A stretch of DNA of 64,000 bases from Himantopus leucocephalus (GCA_003993805.1 RSEF01000004.1:78970206-79034205), one strand, 5' to 3'; positions 1 to 19,860 are shown, numbered from the stretch's first letter. Notes: a model not told the origin generated them from the sequence alone. A program made the numbers and translations.

Positions 1-6739
<6,739 letters not shown>

Positions 6740-9700
6740 CTACTGTTGTTTGTCTGGACTTTAACTGACTTCTAAGTGCTACATTCAAGAGAACTGAACA
6801 ACTTTTGTGGTTTCGTGGGAAAACAGCTTTCCATTTTAGGTGATATTATTTGAACCTTGTTACCTGCAAGTGCTGATCTTAAATATAGAAGCCACAATAA
6901 AAAAAAAAAAAACAACATCTGAAACATAAGAACTTTATTGAAAATCTATTTTTCACCTGTTTTTTTTAATGGGCAAGAAACAAAAAATGTGGCTGGGATA
7001 CATGTTGAGCAAACTAGAAAACATGAACACAACATAGTTTTTATGGACCAAGGAACTTGTATAAGCTTTAGTATAAAAGGTACATTTTCACCATACCTTT
7101 TTTGTATCACGACATATAGTACACTTTTGTTACCAAATAGTTTATATTTTTTTTTCCTCTGAGCTTTTGCTCTGAAGTATATTCAGGTTCCAAGCCTGAC
7201 CATGCTTGTATAATCTAATTACCATACTCTTCCAGTTTTAAAAAAATATATATATTTTTGGTCTGTGGCTGGAACTGTTCCTTTTTTTAAACTGAAGTCT
7301 TGTGACTTTTTATGAACTGAAATTGTTTTTATTTCAGCAAGTAGAACCTTGTAAAGGCCAGCATATTTTTTTTAAGATTATATGAAGTCTGTGCAAAAGC
7401 TTTAAAAAATGCCTCTGCCTTGCCTGCAATACATGCAATGTATGTTAACTTTAGTGCTCTGTTTTCAGTCATTGTTAATAGTTATTTCTGTTTTCCTTTT
7501 TTAAATATGTATTTATAGTGATAATTCATGAGGTTCTAACATTACATGAGTTTTTTTTTAAAGTGGCATCTCAAGCAGTCATATTGATGATTGTTCGTGT
7601 CACAGGCATACGTTGGTGTTTTTGAAGAGTTGTTACCGGGTTACTCTCCCTCTTCCTTGCTCAGTCATATTGCATCTGAAAATGTTTCAGGATCTGTTCA
7701 GGTTTTTCTAATCTTGTATATAATTTGTATTAAGTGTAAGTTAAATGTTTTATTTCAAAAGTGGAATGTTCCCAATGACTTCATTTGGCAGCATGTCTTC
7801 TGTCTTGTTGGCATGTAACTAAAATACCATGAGAAGTATGTGCTACAAATGGGATCGGTAGGTGATGCCCTTCATCACTTGAGAATCACAACAAGCATGT
7901 TTATCTTCATACTGTTCAGTAAATTAGGCCAGACTTTGGTGTAACACTTGTATTGAGAACGTGCTTTCTTTGTGAAGTGATCATACCATGATAACTAGAA
8001 GTAAATTTTATTACTTAGAACCGGGCAAGTAGAAAATCGTAAAAGCACTATGAAGATGTCAACTCCTCCCATCCTTAGTTCCTGTGGGTTTCTTTTTCCC
8101 TGCCAACAGCTTGTGCAACATTCAAGTCTTCTCTCCATCATAAATTCAAGGCTCATTTGCACTTTGACTTTGTTGGTTGTTGCATTTGTTTTTCATTTTG
8201 ACTTTGCCATGTTTTGTCCCTCCTTGTAGACCTGCCTGCTTCATTTGTATTTGAAAGTGTACCCCAGTAGTTCATTTGTAGTCACAGAACTAGGCATAGA
8301 CTCATAGGACAAGTTCTGATGTTGTGATCTTCCTCTTTAAAAGCCAAAATACAGATTTTATGGTGTGTTCAGCCTTTTCTGTACCCTGAAGCAAGAGCCA
8401 CAACTGCTGTGTAAATGTGAACCTGTGGCTTCCTACAGTGCATTGCTTACAAGCCTGTCTGTTGACCGTTTTCATAAGGTTTTTATTTCTGACCACTTAT
8501 TCCAGTTTTGACACCCACCGCCATTTTAAAGTGTTGTCTCTGCACCATGTTTGTGTACTCTGACGCTCCATTCTACTTGTTTGCTTTAGTGCTCTGTTGT
8601 GTGTGTGAAAACAATGTGGTTAAAGGAAGAAATCGGTTATAAAGCATATTTAGCTAATAGTAAAATCGGTGCCACTGTCCTTCTAAAATGTGCTTGTATT
8701 CTACCACAGGCCTTCATATTTGCTATTCTGTATTACAAAACTTACTCCCATGACACAGTCGCAATGCTGGTTCTTAGCACTGGTGAATACTGCCTCACCT
8801 CATCTCCGTTTCAGTGACCAAGGGCAGAATTCATTGTGGCCTTATCTCTGTTTTAAACTGTTTACTGGCAATTACTTGCAAATCTGTTTACCTTTGTATG
8901 TGCTATACAATATCGTTTTAATTTTGTTGTGGCAGGAATCATTTCACAGTGTTTTTGTCAGAAGCACGTATCTTGCAGGATGGCTTAATTCAAGAGCCAC
9001 AGATTTTCATCACTAATGAGACTGAGAATTAAAATAAGCGAGATATATATATATCAGATTTAGAAGGTATTCAAGAACAAACCATGATATACACACAGTA
9101 GGCAAACCGTAACAAGCCTTTTAACCTTCAAAGACTATTTAAAATAGCTTTTCAGAACTTGACACCTGCTTTTATACTCATTATTTTAAAATTTTTACAT
9201 ATAAATGCAATACTTTTTATATTCAGTTTCTTTACTTGCAATAATTTTGCCCAATAGATATAATATTCCTTGACTTGTAAAGAACCTAATGACTTAGCCT
9301 AATTTCTGCTGTTCTACACACTACAGCCAAGTGGGTGAAAAAAAGAGACTATTAAGTTTTGCTTGCAAGACCATTTTAAACCACATTTTTCCCTTGGGCT
9401 TGTAGCTCCGTTGTTGCCAGTAGTTATTCTGTAGTACAGAAATGGTCTTCCAGGTCCTTACTCTTGTTAAGATGTCCAGTTGTTCAGATATATTATCTTC
9501 CTGAACTTTTTCCTGTGGGGTGATATTGTTACATTTATTGGACTTGTGAGCTGTTAATCAATTTTCATGATACAAACAATATCTCAAGATTTTGATAAAA
9601 CTACTTTTCCAATGTTTCAGTATGAAACTATTATAACTGTTCCAGTCTAGCTGTTAAGTCTGCTGTTAATTCTATATACATAGAAATTGAGTCTGTGTTC

Positions 9701-10615
9701 AGAATGTTGTTATAGTTCCAACTATGGGAAGAAAAAGCAAATTAAGTGCTCAAATTTAGCTATGCCTTTTCTTGTTTTCTTTTGTTTGGAACTGCATTTC
9801 AGAATTCAACACTAGCGTAGTCTTTAATAATCTGCTGCTGCTGTTTTTTCCTAATTATTTGCCCTAAGGGCATCCCACAACTGTGTTAATAACGGTATTC
9901 TGTACTTCTTTTCATTGCCCAGATGTGTAAGATCAGAATGGTTACCTGAAAAGACACGAACTCAAGACATAAATCAGTGAATTCCCCATATACAAAATAG
10001 TAATGCCAAGTGAAACAAATTACCTATTGGAAGTAAGCTACCCACTTGTAGATTCAATGACTCCATAGAGGTGTCCATCTTGAAACAAGACGCTCTTCAA
10101 TTATTAACCATATTATTTACTTTCTTTCAAAAGCAGCTGTGTTTATGAGTACTGAACAAATGTGTATACTTTCCTGTGCCAGACTTTGACTTTGTTTTCA
10201 AGCACTGTACTGTGGGATTGAGTGGCAGCTTTGTTAGAAAAAGAAGTATATTAGGGTTTCTACTTAACCCTTTTAGGACTGAACAATTTCTTCCTTTTAG
10301 AAGCTGTAAAATAAATGAGCAGTTCTAACTTTGTAAACATTCTGTCTGTGTTCAGCACTGCATTTGCCCCATCTGGAGGTGCTATGCTAATGTAATTTTT
10401 TTTTAAAATCCTGTAGCATGTGTATACATTCAGTCTTAAAAGGGTTATTTTTACAAACTGTGCACCTGTAAAGTTTCTTAGCAATAAGGTAGAAAAATGA
10501 GCAAGTTTTTACCATAATTTTGTAGAATTAATTGCTCAGTTCCATATTTCATCAAGAAAAACCCTGCAATATGGGCAGTTTTGAGGATTAAATAAAAGTG
10601 AAATGTAAACCACAT
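6740..10615 (+). other. RBPJ: RBPJ 3' untranslated region
   Basis: About 3.9 kb of AT-rich, non-repetitive sequence follows the stop, similar in length to the long RBPJ 3'UTR of mammals. An early AATAAA lies in an A-run at about 6895 and may give a short isoform. The best distal signal is AATAAA at 10591-10596, with a GT-rich downstream element at 10620-10660. ORFs in this stretch are not supported as coding. Confidence 0.7.
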
Positions 10616-10660
10616 AAAAGTGTTTTTGTCAAGTGTACTCTGTGTGTGTATGTGCATATA
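10591..10660 (+). terminator. Candidate distal poly(A) signal of RBPJ
   Basis: AATAAA at 10591-10596 is followed 25-65 bases later by the GT-rich run 'gtgtttttgtc' and 'tctgtgtgtgtatgtg'. This is the classic arrangement of hexamer, cleavage site and downstream element. No transcript data are available here, so the exact cleavage point is inferred. Confidence 0.6.
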
Positions 10661-10734
10661 CTATCGTGTTTCCTTTTTTTCTACAAGGCTAAAGATAAAA
10701 TGCCATGTTACTGTTGATGTGACAAACATAATTG

Positions 10735-10784
10735 AACATCTGTATGATGATATCATAAAAGCGGTTATGATTTGATCAGATGTT
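10735..10784 (+). other. Interrupted inverted repeat just downstream of the RBPJ poly(A) signal
   Basis: AACATCTG (10735-10742) pairs with CAGATGTT (10777-10784), and inside that ATCATAA (10752-10758) pairs with TTATGAT (10765-10771) around the loop aagcgg. The internal loop is asymmetric (9 and 5 bases). No function is known, and it may be chance in AT-rich DNA. Confidence 0.3.
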
Positions 10785-10799
10785 GAAATTTGCCACGTT

Positions 10800-13700
10800 T
10801 TTGTGGATTTTTTTCAATGTTAACCAAGGAATATGATTGATTTTTATTTATTTTTTTTTTTTTGCAAATGAACAGTGAGGTCATCTATGGAACCAGAACA
10901 ACACAAAAGAAGACCAGCCCCAGGAGTGGAAAAGTCATCAGTAGTTGTGAGGCTATGCACACTGGACTCCACTTAAACGGGATATGGAATGTCCACTCAA
11001 AAATCTATATCGGTTTCGTTATTGCTTGTATTATCGCTGGAGTTAGATAAACTGTTTTTTCCAATAATGTAAAAAAAAAAATCCAAACCAAAAACGGTTC
11101 ACTTTTTTATATTATTTATTAAATAAGAAAAAATGAACTGTGTTTAATTGTTTAACTTTAGCAACTTTATTATTGCAAATAGTATACCTGACTTGTTTTC
11201 ATCCTTTCCTTAGTTGCAGATGGTCTGATATTTCTTCCAGTTGGTTAATAATTAGAACTAGAAATTTAGCAAGCTAGCTTATTTCTTGCTTTGACAGAAT
11301 ACTCTAGTACAGCCAAGAGGAACAGCTAGAAGTTATGTGCTTTTTGATTTTGGGAGCACAAGTGACACAGTCACTTGAAAAAAGTTGCTGAGATGGGAAG
11401 TGGACACAGCAGAGAGAGAATTTGGAATGGCAGAAACCTACCAGTGCTAGGTTTGTATTAAACTAATACAAGAACTACAGGTTTATCCAAAAGACTGCGA
11501 AGGGGCAGAAGTGGTTGTTAAGAAGGTGTGGCAAGAGCGAGAGAGAGAGATTTCATTGCGAAAAATAGATCATTTGACTGTAAGAAAGCACTACAGGTTT
11601 TTATTGAAACATCTGCGAAGGTGAGTGCCGTTGTTATTAAGAGACATGAAATAGCCACAAATTCAACACTGGTAGAGCGCCTGTTTGAAACAGGGACAGT
11701 ATGGGCAGATCACATTTCAGAATTATTTCAGAGGCTCTTGCAGTCTGTTTCTGGAATGATAAATAGATTCTTCCGGAACAGAATAGAAATTAGACCTGAG
11801 GTTTTGGCAAAGAGAACAGTCACTTGCTGAACTTCAGTGTTGGTATAGTTGGAAGAAACAGCATGGTATAGAGCTTAGATAAAGAACTACAGATTTTAAA
11901 AAATCTCTTCATCTAAACCTTGGCAATTAGCTATATATAGAGATAGTCTCAATAATAAATCCTGTTCAAATCCAGAGTAGAGGATTAAAAGGAGAATGGT
12001 GTGAAATTACTTGGCTAAAGGATAGTATTCATTTGGAGGATTACATATGCCATTTCAGAACGTTTGGACTTACAGAACTGGGACAGGTAGTTTCCCTCTC
12101 ACGGTGCCCTGTTTAGGCTGGAGTTGCATGCTTCTGAGAAGGGGAGAAAAGGCCTCTATGTGCTCAATTAGTGTGTCCGTAAAGGATATTTATTTCTGAT
12201 ATCCTGTAGCACATGCTTAGTGTGAGGCCAAACGCATGGAGAGTTACAGCCCATATTATTTATTTTAAAATATTTTTGTATGGAAGATCAACATTAATTA
12301 TGTATACTAAAGAGAGAAGTTGATGAAGTCCTGATTCTCTGTAGAAGCAAACTTGCAAGCTAACTGCTGTCTGAAAAAGATCCGATAAAGCCTTCTGACT
12401 TTGACATCTTTCAGATTCTACATGTCCAAGTATGGAAAAGGGTGGTTAAAGGTTTGCTGTCCTCTTTTTCCATGTGCTATTGCCTTTGTATGCTAGTTTC
12501 GCTTCCCTTACTTCTCGTGTACTTTTCCAGATCCTTAATTAGTTTGCAGTTTTTCTCGGAATGTGTAAGTTTTGCTGCATAATTTAGGAAAGCGGAGTCA
12601 CTGTTAAGTAAGGTGAACTATAACTTTGGAGACCGTGCTGTCATGTCTCTGCTGTTTCTACTGTTGCGCTGTGGGGTGGAGGAAAAAGAATGTTAGCTGG
12701 TTGTTTTTTAAGCTGCTTGTAGGTACGTTGAATGGAAGTTTCTACAGATCTGGCCTTAATGATCTGGAGGTCTTTATCTGAAGATGACACATGATCTGGA
12801 ACCATATAAAGGTGCCTGTGAATCTTTATCTGAATTTAGGAAGCCTTTGCTTATTATTCATCTTTTAAGTATATTTGCTGTCATGTTGCCCCCTCGTCTG
12901 TGTTCATTAAAACCTTACATCTTCTCTGCTTTGAACTAAAATACTTTTGTTCTCTTTGCTGATTTGTTCACTGGGAAATTTGTCCATTTCCACCTCTGTG
13001 AATCCCCACAGATGTGTTTCACAGGCAAGATGGGACCTTGTGCCATTCCAGCTACTTCTGTGCCCTTCCTCCATCTCTTGCTTTCTGCTTTAGCTTCTCC
13101 TGACTGACCTGATTTTGAGGCCTCTGATGTACAAATAAATAATAGCAACTGCATTTATTTCTTCATTGCTATACCAATACATTAAGACATTTATAATAAA
13201 TTGCTCTCCATTGGCCACCCTTTACAGAAGGAAGGATTTAATTGCAGAAACAGCAGCCTTACAGATGATATAATCAGAATCTATTTAAGAACTTCATAGT
13301 TCTGCTTGAAGAATAACTTCAACAATTGTATAAAAGATTAGAACACAGATCTACTCTGTTTTCTGCCTTGAAATTGTCTGTTTTGATAGCCAGCTGGGCA
13401 CAAACGTACCGTTAGTTCTTAAAATCTCTGAGGGAGTTTAATTCTGGTTTGAGCCCAGTGACTTTTTTTTTTTTTTGGTCAGACAATTTGTTCTAGTGTT
13501 TCTTCTTGTTTTTGATAATTCTCATAGAATTGCACGTAATCTGTTCAGAGCTAATCCAGCCGAGGTATCTGAGCTGTGAAATGGGATGTGGTGCCGAGAT
13601 CCACGTTGGTGTGTTCATTACATATGGCAAACGTGACAACACTGACTTCAAACTTAGTTTTTTGGTCCCTATCCAAGACAGCTTTGCGTGATACTTCTGG

Positions 13701-14490
13701 TATGGGCATGTAGTTGCAGAGTTTAGTTCAGTGTGAACTCTTTAAGTATTTCTTTACCTGCATAAACATGTCTCATGCAGCACCACATAGATAAACACAC
13801 AGACCAAAAAACACCCAAAGACACAAGCGGTGGGTTTGTATCTTGCTAGCTTCCATTGTTCCCTTTCGTCCCCAGTAATCTATTGCTATAATGTCTTAAA
13901 TTATGTCTTTTTCCGATTCTTGTACTTTTTTCTGTTTGTTCTCAATTAGGTGTGCTTCAAATTCCTTTTCAGTTCTCTCATTGTCAACAATTTTACTTTG
14001 TGGAAATTGGGAGTGGGAAGCCAGAGGATTCATGGTGATTGAATTTACTGCCTTAAAAAACATAACTGGGAATTCCCCAAAAATGTGAGAGAACCAGCAA
14101 CATTATCAGATTTTAACATGAAAGAAATCATTAGGTTAGGAAATGGTATATCTGATATTTTTTTTTTATGTATTCATATCTTGGTCTTAACGAAAGGTGT
14201 TTCTATGCTTTGCCTTTGAAAGCAAGAATTTTAAATTTCTCACGCAGTTTGACACAGTTCTGTGGAATCCTTTGTTTGCAAGATTGAGAAAACAAGCACC
14301 TCAACGTACAGACGAGGCAACTGCAGATTTGCTTCTTGATGTCAATGCAGTTTCTAACAGCATCTGCTTTCTTCTTTAGAGGGAAGAAAGCGAGCGGTCC
14401 CAGTGTTCCTTTATCTTGCTCCGATTTTATAGGTGTTGCAGCCTGATTTGTACAGCAGTAATTTCAAGCATTGTGATTAAGTGTAATTGC
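10800..14490. other. Intergenic, nothing recognised
   Basis: Unique-looking, AT-rich sequence between RBPJ and the hairpin at 14.5 kb. It has T-runs at about 10850 and 13465. The open frame 11528-11830 (100 codons) has no ATG near its start and no family I recognise. Confidence 0.6.
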
Positions 14491-14494
14491 TAAG

Positions 14495-14573
14495 GTGGCA
14501 CACTCTGGCAGTCTGCGGTAATACAAAGCAGTAATTCTACTGGGTATTACTGCAGATTGCCATGCGAAACCAC
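14495..14573 (+). ncRNA. Candidate pre-miRNA-like hairpin
   Basis: The arm 14506-14524 (TGGCAGTCTGCGGTAATAC) pairs along all 19 positions with 14544-14562 (GTATTACTGCAGATTGCCA), counting two G:U wobbles. Inside it, CAGTA (14529-14533) pairs with TACTG (14538-14542) around the tetraloop ATTC. Outside it, a symmetric 7/7 internal loop leads to GTGG (14495-14498) with CCAC (14570-14573). The wobbles pair only in a + strand transcript; on the - strand they would be A/C mismatches. Size and shape fit a microRNA precursor, but I do not recognise a known miRNA. An A-run at about 14577-14592 follows, so a retroposed structured RNA or a short palindromic element is also possible. Confidence 0.35.
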
Positions 14574-14594
14574 TACCAAAAAAAAAAAAAAGTA

Positions 14595-17178
14595 TTAAAT
14601 CTTATATTGACAAAGCAGGCAACTAACACAAAATTCTTAATGAAGTAGGAGTTTGGTTTGTTTTTTCCCAATTGAGAATGTCTTGTGGCAGTGCTGTGCA
14701 GATTACTGATTAGTTATTGTGAATTTCAGAGTAGAGTTCCAAGCAAATTAAATTATTTCTGAAGGGCCTGATGCGGATTAACCTTTGTGTGGGTGTGTGT
14801 ATCTGTGTTGCCGGTCCTTTTGCCACTCCCTACTGCTTTTAACAGCATGCCGGGGTTTAAGGAGCCGTCTGGGTTTTGGACTCCGCTTGATGTGGTGACC
14901 TCAGTTGCAAGACTGATGTTTATGTCATCTTCCCAGTTTCATACATTCAGAGAGTTATGGACTTCTAAATCAATTTTTGGTAAACAGTTTTACCTTGGAG
15001 ATTTAATAGACATACAAATCAGACAATGGTCTGAAAAAATGGTTTATTCTTTATTTAATTTACAAGTAATGTTGATAAGGAAAATTCTTTTCCTTATTTT
15101 GGGAGGATAAATGCAATCGGTGAGTGCTTAAGCTTTCAAATACATCTGCACTTTCTACCAAGTGGTTCGTTTTTCAAGTTAATAACTATGCTATTCGTTC
15201 AAAGAAAAAATGTGATGTGATTTTTATTGTTGTTTTGTATTTCTACCTTCAGATACCTTGTTCTTTATCTGAGCTGTCATGAGCCAGGTGTGTTTCATCC
15301 TAAAATTTATGATCTGGGTGTCTTTATGTTCCGGACTGCTTCAAAATTCACAGCTTGAAATGAAAAATTTTGATGAAATTCTACTTTTGCACAACTTTTT
15401 ACTGTCAGCTTACAGGTAAACTTACAGAAAACAGGTAACGGCGGCTACCAATATAAATGTGTTAAATTAGAAAACAACAACAAAAGAATCCGTCTGCTCT
15501 CACAGGATGCCAAAACAATAAACTAGGCTTACTACCTGCATGGGATTATCTTCACAGCTAGGAGAAAATTTAAATGTGTCATGCAGTCATGGCTTTTAAA
15601 AATGAGGTGTGAATCTCTGCAGCTTGTTCGTCCAGCTACTGGGAGGAATACAGTGATGAAATATGGGTAGAGTTTTGCCATTCATCTGCCGGCATCTGAG
15701 AAAAGTTTATTAACCGGTTTCATGTTATATTGCAATCTAATTTCTCTCTCTCTCACCCGTACTTTAATCCTGTTTTAACAAGTAAATTCTTTGCAGCTGG
15801 TCATATTAGAGTGAGCACTAACAATATTGAGGTTTATCTTGTTTTTCAATTAATTCAGTATTTAGGTACCTATGAAAATGTTCCTTTCTTTTAAAAATGA
15901 TGTTTAAACGCTAGTCAGCTTGTGAAGCGTTCCCTGCAAAAGCACTATGGCATGTTCAGTGCAAACTGAACTGTTTTCATTTTTCCGATGCAGGAAATTC
16001 ACCGTCCTAATACAAGAATATCCTGATGCAAAGGACGTTTGTCCAGGTTGGGGTGGAAAAAGTGAGTTTAGACCTTAAGTTAAACTTAAGTACTGCCAAA
16101 TTATCACATAAAATGGAAGGAGAGGTGTAACAGCAAAAGTGAGCGCTAGTTTTTAAGCCAGACTGCTGGATATTTCAGGGCTGATGGGAGTTACGAATCG
16201 TGTAATGGATTCAGTCATTAAAGTCCGAGTGTTACTTGTCATAAAGGCCAAGAGGATGTGCTGTTTGTTAGGGCTTTTTTTTTTTTTTTTTACTGGCCAA
16301 CAGTGATGTAGGCTTGGAAGGAGGAATGATCGCACGTGAAACCCCTCTGTCGAGTACCAGTTACGGTGTCGCCTCGATGGCCCGAACTTATGAATCATTT
16401 CATTCTAAACCCTAACAGTGTAAAATGGGAAAGATCAAATAACAGATGAATGATAATAACAATTTAATAAGCTGCTGGACTCTAGCAGAACTGAGTTACA
16501 AAGTATTGTTCTCTACAGCAATTGTTCATAATTGACAATTAATTGTTCATTAATTGTCATTGGTAAACAGTCAAGAGCTCAGGTATAAAATATCAAATCA
16601 TATACAGGACACCTACTAGGAAAACTCAGGCATATGTGCCATCCAAGTTGAAATCCTCTTGAATTTACCTAATCTGAACCAATTTTACAGGGCCATGTAG
16701 AGCAAGTTTAGGGAAAAAAAAAAGTGGAAAAGGGTAAAAAAAAAAAAAAGTCTGGTCAAGATACTTGCTTTGGATGCAAAGTTGGGACATGAGTACATGA
16801 AGTACACTGAAGTACAGTATTTATAATCTGTTTTCCCTGTTTTTCCAATTGACAATGGTTCATAGGCATTGATAAAACCTCAGAGCAGAGCGGCTGTGAA
16901 GTCTGTCTTCCAGGTAATGGTTTAGTGGGTCCATTTCTCCTGGAATGGAGCAAACGGAGGTTTAAATCCTTTTTCTGAAGCAGGAACAGGAAGAACTAAA
17001 ACCTGATTCTCTCTCATCTTGAATCAGAAGTTCTGTCTTGAACTAGAGAATCTTTCTCCCTGACGAAAGGGTTCACTCTGACTGGCTGGTCTCCATCAAA
17101 ATTTTTTGATTAGATAGTTTAATAGGAAAACTCCTGATGAACTCTCACTTCACCTAACTTCCCAGTCGAAGCTGAACT
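14595..17178. other. Intergenic, nothing recognised apart from an AT-rich inverted repeat
   Basis: The sequence is non-repetitive and AT-rich. TGACAATTAAT (16533-16543) and ATTAATTGTCA (16549-16559) form a perfect 11-bp inverted repeat around TGTTC. T-runs and A-runs occur at about 16275 and 16735. No coding exon is recognisable. Confidence 0.55.
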
Positions 17179-18018
17179 CTAAAGTTCTTCAAGAAGTGAA
17201 TTATATCCCTGAAATGGAGAAATACGAATGATTTGATGTGCAGAAATGAAAAGCAAAGTCATGTTAATGGAAGATGCTGAAGAACCATCGCCTTCAGTAC
17301 TTTCCGGTCCTTGATGAGGATCCGGGCACAGTCCCATAGACAAAAACATGAGGGATAAGAATGGATTTGTGTGTAAGGGAAACTGGGGGCTACTGGACTT
17401 CAAACTGTAGCTGCTGCCCAGAAAACCCCCACTGGCTGTTGTTTGATGAGGAATATGCCAATAATGTGCTGGGTTTCTGCTTGCCAAACCGTCTAAATAA
17501 GTCACCCTGGTAAGCAACGGAGCTTTTGAATGGAGAGATGTAGGAATCTCAGCTTAGAGACCAAGTGAAAATTTCAGTTCATTAGGAAGGTGAAAGAATT
17601 GTTTTCTTGTAAATGATACAAACCCAGACGAGACTCTCGGCTTCAGTGGCCTCCCGAGCCCCAGCCCCACACCACCCTCCGTAAGTGGGTGTCTGGGTTC
17701 AGAATTAGAAGTCCCAGTGGAGATACCTGAGTGGGATTCTGGGCTGATGTATTTAAGACCAGTGGGAACAAACACTTGAAAATAAATACACAGTCTCCTC
17801 TCACATACCGAGAGAAAGGGGACCTCGTGCTTTATTCTGACATCCTTACCCAGACAAACTCTCATTGATGACAAAAGAATCTGCAAATGGAAGCCCAAAA
17901 TTGTTGGCAGCAGCTGTTCTTTGGGAGCAATCAGGATTAGATGGGACTGACCCCAGACTGGGTTTGAAGCAGAATTACCTACTGAAGTAGACGAAGTTTC
18001 CAAGTCAGCAGCAGCACC
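17179..18018 (-). other. Nearly open minus-strand frame, identity unknown
   Basis: One reading frame runs from a TGA at 18019-18021 to the stop at 17179-17181 with a single internal stop (TAA at 17554-17556). That leaves about 154 codons before and about 125 after that stop. There is no ATG near the upstream end; the first codons with good starts would be TTG. I recognise no domain, the composition is Ser/Pro/Leu-rich, and I see no obvious splice structure. It may be chance, the antisense shadow of a decayed + strand sequence, or a pseudogene. Confidence 0.25.
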
Positions 18019-19860
18019 TCAGGTGTTCTGCAGGTGTGTCTTTAGAGCGTCTATTGCAAGATTTATCCCTTTCTGAAGGTTTCTGTTGCAGGTGTAAACT
18101 ACCTCATCCACTCATCCAGGCCAAAAGGCATTTAAATGTCTACATTTTAAACTAATTTCCTCTTGTTTCCCTACAGACACAATCTACGTACTCATTCAGT
18201 GGCCTGAAAATGCTGCTCTTACTTCACCAGGTGCCAAAAATTTTAATCCCCTCTCTCCTTGCTGCCCAAACCTCCACCTCCCTTAACAATACATACGTAT
18301 GTGCTGCCAGTCCTTTAAAATGTATTGCAAAAAGTGAAATCTAGAAAATACATCCGTGTCTCCCCTTATTTCCCGTGCCGTTGGTAGGCCACCCCATAAG
18401 AGTTGGATTGGTCATCACATCTCACTTCATGCCATGGAAAGAGCTGAAGGGTGCAAATGCAAGAAACCAAAATGTGCAAAATGGTCCAACATTTTTGAAA
18501 GGTGGCTTGTCAGAGAGGACATGGAAATCCTGAAATATTAATAAAATTAACCTTAAGAGTTTGATGAAGCCAACCAAAGCGCATCAGGAGGAGCAATCAG
18601 AAATTGCTTTAATTCTCTGGATACAAAACAACAATAGTTTCATTGGTGACCTGTGTGTGACAGAGTGTTAGATCTCACACGCTCCGCATGGAAAAGGGGA
18701 ATTGCCAGAATTAGAGATCAGTCACAGGAGGTGAAAGAGAGTGGTTCCTATTAAAGCTATGAAACAAAGTAAAGGGAACTCAAGCCAGATATGAGATTAT
18801 GCAGTATGAAAAAAAAAAAAAGTAGATGTGAAGTTACTTGATTGTGTAACTAAAAAGCAGGTGTTTCCAAGTGTCCCTTCTTCAAAGCCCTCCCGACTGC
18901 TCTGGACGATAACTGATCACACAGGTGGAGAGAGTCTCACAGACACAGGAAAGTACTTAAAAGCACTTGCACAAATATGTTCCTCCAGAGAGGACCAAGG
19001 ACAAATGTAAGTAAATAACAATTCTTGGCTCAGAAGCAGAGCCTGAAGTTGCACAGATGGCTACATTTGAGCCCACGGGTGTATGGAAATAATATCAAAG
19101 TTCTTCAGTTTGTTTTATGTAGTAGTGTATTAGAAAACATTATTCAAACTAAATTTGGAGGAAACGCAGGGGCAACATGAATCAGTTATCAAATTGCATT
19201 TTGGTAAGTTTATAATAATTTAGAAACATGTTGATCATGGTAGAGTTAGGAGAACAATTGAATGTACAAGGCACTGTAGTCTAAGCAGACACAGAGATTT
19301 GGAAATTATTATCTAGCGAAGCCAACTGGTAGCCCCAAGGTGCGTAACGGATGGCTGCTGTCAGTCGTTGGAATGAGGACGCAGAAGTTCTGCGATGAAA
19401 AAGAGCTTTAGCAAAAGTGAGCTGGAGGTGAGGCAGGAGAGGCAATACCTTTTTCCTCCAAGCAGAGAGTAGCACTCTTAAGTTCGTTCACAGGATGCTA
19501 GTGAAGAGTAGGCTGTTTCAATGAGTGGTCGCTATGAAATGGAAGGGCCACAGTTTGGGCGGGTGGGGGAGGAGGGGGTTGGGGATATTTTTTTTTTTAA
19601 TTCTTTTTTAAATAATCCCTTGCTTACTTAGGTACTTGTTTTTCTACATACCTGACCGTAACTGGGTTTTTATCAGTTCTGAAACTTTCGTCACTTCTAG
19701 CAGTGACTGGTGGAACACAGTGCCCACAGGCACAGCTGCTTTTTCCCTTCCTCTCAAGACGGTCTTGACAATCCAAACCCAAAAAGCCTTTGCAATAATT
19801 TTCTCCATCCACAGATCAGATTGCATTGTTCTTTCCTCCTTATTATATTTCCCCCCCCCC

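Noticed and set aside
11528..11830. Open frame of 100 codons on the + strand
   Set aside because: It begins at a GTG with a stop just upstream, has no ATG until about residue 77, and shows no recognisable domain or splice context.
14787..15110. 107-codon ORF on the + strand
   Set aside because: There is no recognised family, the start codon is not ATG-supported, and it lies in AT-rich intergenic DNA with no neighbouring exon evidence.
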